A DNA stretch of 64,000 bases from Pseudothioglobus sp905182815 (GTDB taxonomy: Bacteria; Pseudomonadota; Gammaproteobacteria; PS1; Pseudothioglobaceae), in assembly GCF_048087625.1 (NCBI RefSeq), contig NZ_CP159805.1, positions 1,550,001-1,614,000 of the forward strand, read 5' to 3'. Each line of letters opens with the position of its first letter. Within the stretch, counting starts at the first letter, position 1. Of the stretch, positions 62,045 through 64,000 are shown one piece after another. The position numbers and the translations under genes were made by a program. The notes beneath the pieces are model-generated. The model saw nothing but the letters and a program-made list of their open reading frames with translations. It did no database searches and was not told the DNA's origin.

Positions 62045-63433
62045 ATGCTCAAAATTTATAATACGCTTACTAATCAAAAAGAAGACTTTTGTCCAATAGA
62101 CCCAAACAATATTGGAATATATGTTTGTGGAATGACTGTTTATGATTTTTGTCATATGGGACATGCTAGAGTATTAGTTATGTTTGATGTCATTACGCGT
62201 CATATGAGGCGAAACTACCCAAACGTTCAATACATAAGAAATATTACTGATATTGATGACAAAATTATTAGTCGAGCAATAGAAAATAATGAGGATATCT
62301 ACTCTCTGACAAATCGATTTATCGATGCTATGCATGAGGATGAAAAAGCGCTAGGAGTTCTCAGTCCTGATATTGAGCCTCGCGCTACTGACTCAATCGA
62401 TCAAATGATAGATATGATTGAATTACTTTCAAAGAAAGGACTTGCCTACCAAGGCAAAAATGGTGATGTTTTTTATTCTGTTAGAAAATTTAAAGACTAT
62501 GGCAAGCTTTCTGGGAAAAATTTAGATGATCTGGTAGCTGGTGCACGAGTAGATATTGAGAGTAATAAACAAGATCCTCTTGATTTTGTTCTCTGGAAAA
62601 AAGCAAAACCAAGTGAGCCCAAGTGGTCTTCTCCATGGGGAGAAGGAAGGCCAGGTTGGCATATAGAATGCTCAGCAATGTCGACTCACTTTATATCAAA
62701 TCATTTTGATATTCATGGTGGTGGAATGGACTTAACATTTCCCCATCATGAAAATGAAATAGCCCAATCAGAGGGCGCTAATAATTGCAAATTTGTCAAC
62801 ACTTGGATGCATGTTGGATTCGTTAATATTAATGATGAAAAAATGAGTAAGTCGCTTAAAAATTTCTTTACTATTCGTGGTGTATTAGATAAATATGATG
62901 GTGAGACTCTTCGATATTTTCTTATAAGCAGCCATTATCGCTCCCCACTAAATTTTAGCGACACGAATATTGAAAGTGCAAAATCTGCATTAAAAAGACT
63001 TTATACTGCAACAAAAGGCTTTTCCTCTAGTAAAAAAATAGACGCTCAAGTAGGCAAGACTTTTGATTATGAAGATAGATTTGATGCCGCATTAAATGAT
63101 GACTTTAATACTCCTATTGCATTAAGTATATTATTTGAAATTGCTAAGCAAGTAAATATTGAGCGCTCAAAGGATTCTGAGCACGCTGCATCTTTGGCTC
63201 AATTACTAAAAAAATTAGGCAACTACTTGGGTATCCTTGAATATGATGCTGAGGTTTACCTGCAACAAGGCTCAGAACTATCAGAGGCTGAAGTTACCAT
63301 AAAAATAAATCAGAGGGATGAGGCTAGAGCCTCTAAAAACTTTGCAATGTCTGATCAAATTCGTGATGAACTTTTAACACTTGGTATTATTCTTGAAGAT
63401 AGTATAGATGGCACATCCTGGCGAAGAAAATAA
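62045..63433 (+). CDS. cysS: Cysteinyl-tRNA synthetase
   Basis: CysS charges tRNA-Cys. At 462 residues it matches Escherichia coli (461). The zinc and HIGH region is GIYVCGMTVYDFCHMGHARV near residue 23, with a HMGH variant of HIGH. GRPGWHIECSAMS and DIHGGGMDLTFPHHENEIAQ supply the other zinc ligands near 205-240, and the KMSKS loop is EKMSKSLKNF near 265. Its end overlaps the following HAD gene by 26 bases. Confidence 0.96.
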   Translation: MLKIYNTLTNQKEDFCPIDPNNIGIYVCGMTVYDFCHMGHARVLVMFDVITRHMRRNYPNVQYIRNITDIDDKIISRAIENNEDIYSLTNRFIDAMHEDEKALGVLSPDIEPRATDSIDQMIDMIELLSKKGLAYQGKNGDVFYSVRKFKDYGKLSGKNLDDLVAGARVDIESNKQDPLDFVLWKKAKPSEPKWSSPWGEGRPGWHIECSAMSTHFISNHFDIHGGGMDLTFPHHENEIAQSEGANNCKFVNTWMHVGFVNINDEKMSKSLKNFFTIRGVLDKYDGETLRYFLISSHYRSPLNFSDTNIESAKSALKRLYTATKGFSSSKKIDAQVGKTFDYEDRFDAALNDDFNTPIALSILFEIAKQVNIERSKDSEHAASLAQLLKKLGNYLGILEYDAEVYLQQGSELSEAEVTIKINQRDEARASKNFAMSDQIRDELLTLGIILEDSIDGTSWRRK

Positions 63434-64000
63434 ACTAAATTCCCACATTGATTGGAGTCAAATTGATACCATTTTGCTTGATCTAGATGGGACGCTCTTA
63501 GATTTAAACTTCGATCTACATTTTTGGCTTAAATATCTTCCAAAAGTTTATTCTGAAAAGCACAATATTAGCTTTGAGGATTCAAAAAATATAATAATTT
63601 CAATGCTTGATTCTCAAGAAGGCAAATTAACTTGGTATTGTTTAGACTACTGGGAAGAAAAACTAGATTTTGACATCATGAAATTAAAAGGTGATATTTC
63701 TCACTTAATTCAAGTTCATAATCATGTTCTAAATTTCCTTATTACAGCAAGATTGAAAGAAAAACGTATTTACTTAGTAACTAATGCTCATCGAAAAGGC
63801 ATTGCACTAAAAATGCAAATGTCAAAGCTGGAAGGCTACTTTGATAAAATTATCTCTTCACATGATTTTGGAGTTGTTAAGCAGGAGCAACAATTTTGGG
63901 AGCAATTGACAACTGTCATTCAATTTGACAATGAAAGAACAATTTTTTTTGATGACTCGCTAGATGTCTTAAAGTCAGCTTCAACATTTAAAATTAAGAA
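63408..64000 (+). CDS. HAD-family hydrolase, YrfG/GMP-IMP nucleotidase-like, cut by window end
   Basis: An open frame from ATG 63408 runs to the window edge with no stop, giving about 197 residues. The HAD motif I is IDTILLDLDGTLLDLNFDLH, followed by FWLKYLPKVYSE, which is typical of the YrfG group. Motif II is IYLVTNAHRKG, and TIFFDDSLDVLKSA supplies the acidic motif near the end. YrfG is described as a purine nucleotidase. The start overlaps cysS by 26 bases. C-terminal residues are missing from the window. Confidence 0.85.
   Translation, partial: MAHPGEENKLNSHIDWSQIDTILLDLDGTLLDLNFDLHFWLKYLPKVYSEKHNISFEDSKNIIISMLDSQEGKLTWYCLDYWEEKLDFDIMKLKGDISHLIQVHNHVLNFLITARLKEKRIYLVTNAHRKGIALKMQMSKLEGYFDKIISSHDFGVVKQEQQFWEQLTTVIQFDNERTIFFDDSLDVLKSASTFKIK

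Noticed and set aside
1..64000. CRISPR arrays, insertion sequences, prophage or toxin-antitoxin loci
   Set aside because: No regularly spaced repeats, transposase, integrase or phage structural genes were recognised on either strand.

Overview
The window is AT-rich, gene-dense bacterial DNA. Its core genes are of gammaproteobacterial type: rpoD followed by tRNA-Ile2, aat, nudE, ybeY, priA, orn, and an lpxB that implies an outer membrane. TRAP and sugar ABC transporters, osmolyte catabolism, inositol catabolism and a rubrerythrin system suggest a small-genome aerobic marine gammaproteobacterium. A relative of Thioglobus/SUP05 would fit, but that placement is inference from gene content and was not tested.

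Layout. Positions 1-7971 hold the tail of a probable dehydrogenase, a GntR regulator, a TRAP transporter (dctPQM), a GMC-family (choline-dehydrogenase-like) oxidoreductase, an orphan ABC-2-like membrane protein and a lipoprotein. After aroG comes a minus-strand inositol operon of about 15 kb (24431 down to 9174): sugar-binding protein, permease, ATPase, iolG, an RpiR regulator, iolB, an iolC-DUF2090 fusion, iolD, a PhyH-family dioxygenase, iolE, a second dehydrogenase, a second iolC-like kinase, a second iolB and an iolJ-like aldolase. Divergent from it is a pair for methylated amines: a non-pyrrolysine MttB homologue and an 805-residue dimethylglycine-dehydrogenase-like protein.

From 28.8 to 33.4 kb there are a DUF1289 protein, three exporter genes, accA and tilS. 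From 33.4 to 36.7 kb lies a compact set: DUF3501, a CCG-type iron-sulfur protein and a rubrerythrin lacking its rubredoxin domain, divergent from an OxyR-like regulator. The remainder is mostly housekeeping: ybeY, priA, bioA, gph, proC, rsmE, pepP, trpD, orn, ispE, tRNA-Gln, a glutathione peroxidase, prs, rpoD, tRNA-Ile2, a peptidase S51, cysQ, nadC, lpxB (frameshifted as given), yhbY, lysA with a small LptM-like lipoprotein, aat, nudE, an aminotransferase/imine-reductase-like pair, a beta-hydroxyacid dehydrogenase, a DNA glycosylase, leuB, a stand-alone rubredoxin, cysS and a HAD phosphatase cut by the window end.

How it fits together. The inositol operon contains two sets of isomerase, kinase and aldolase steps plus an unexplained dioxygenase, so it may handle more than plain myo-inositol. 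The TRAP and inositol binding-protein promoters share a near-identical element, and both transporter operons carry a strong terminator directly after the binding-protein gene. The main candidates for undescribed biology are the dioxygenase-containing double inositol module and the OxyR-like/rubrerythrin/CCG/DUF3501 set. No CRISPR array, insertion sequence or phage gene was seen.
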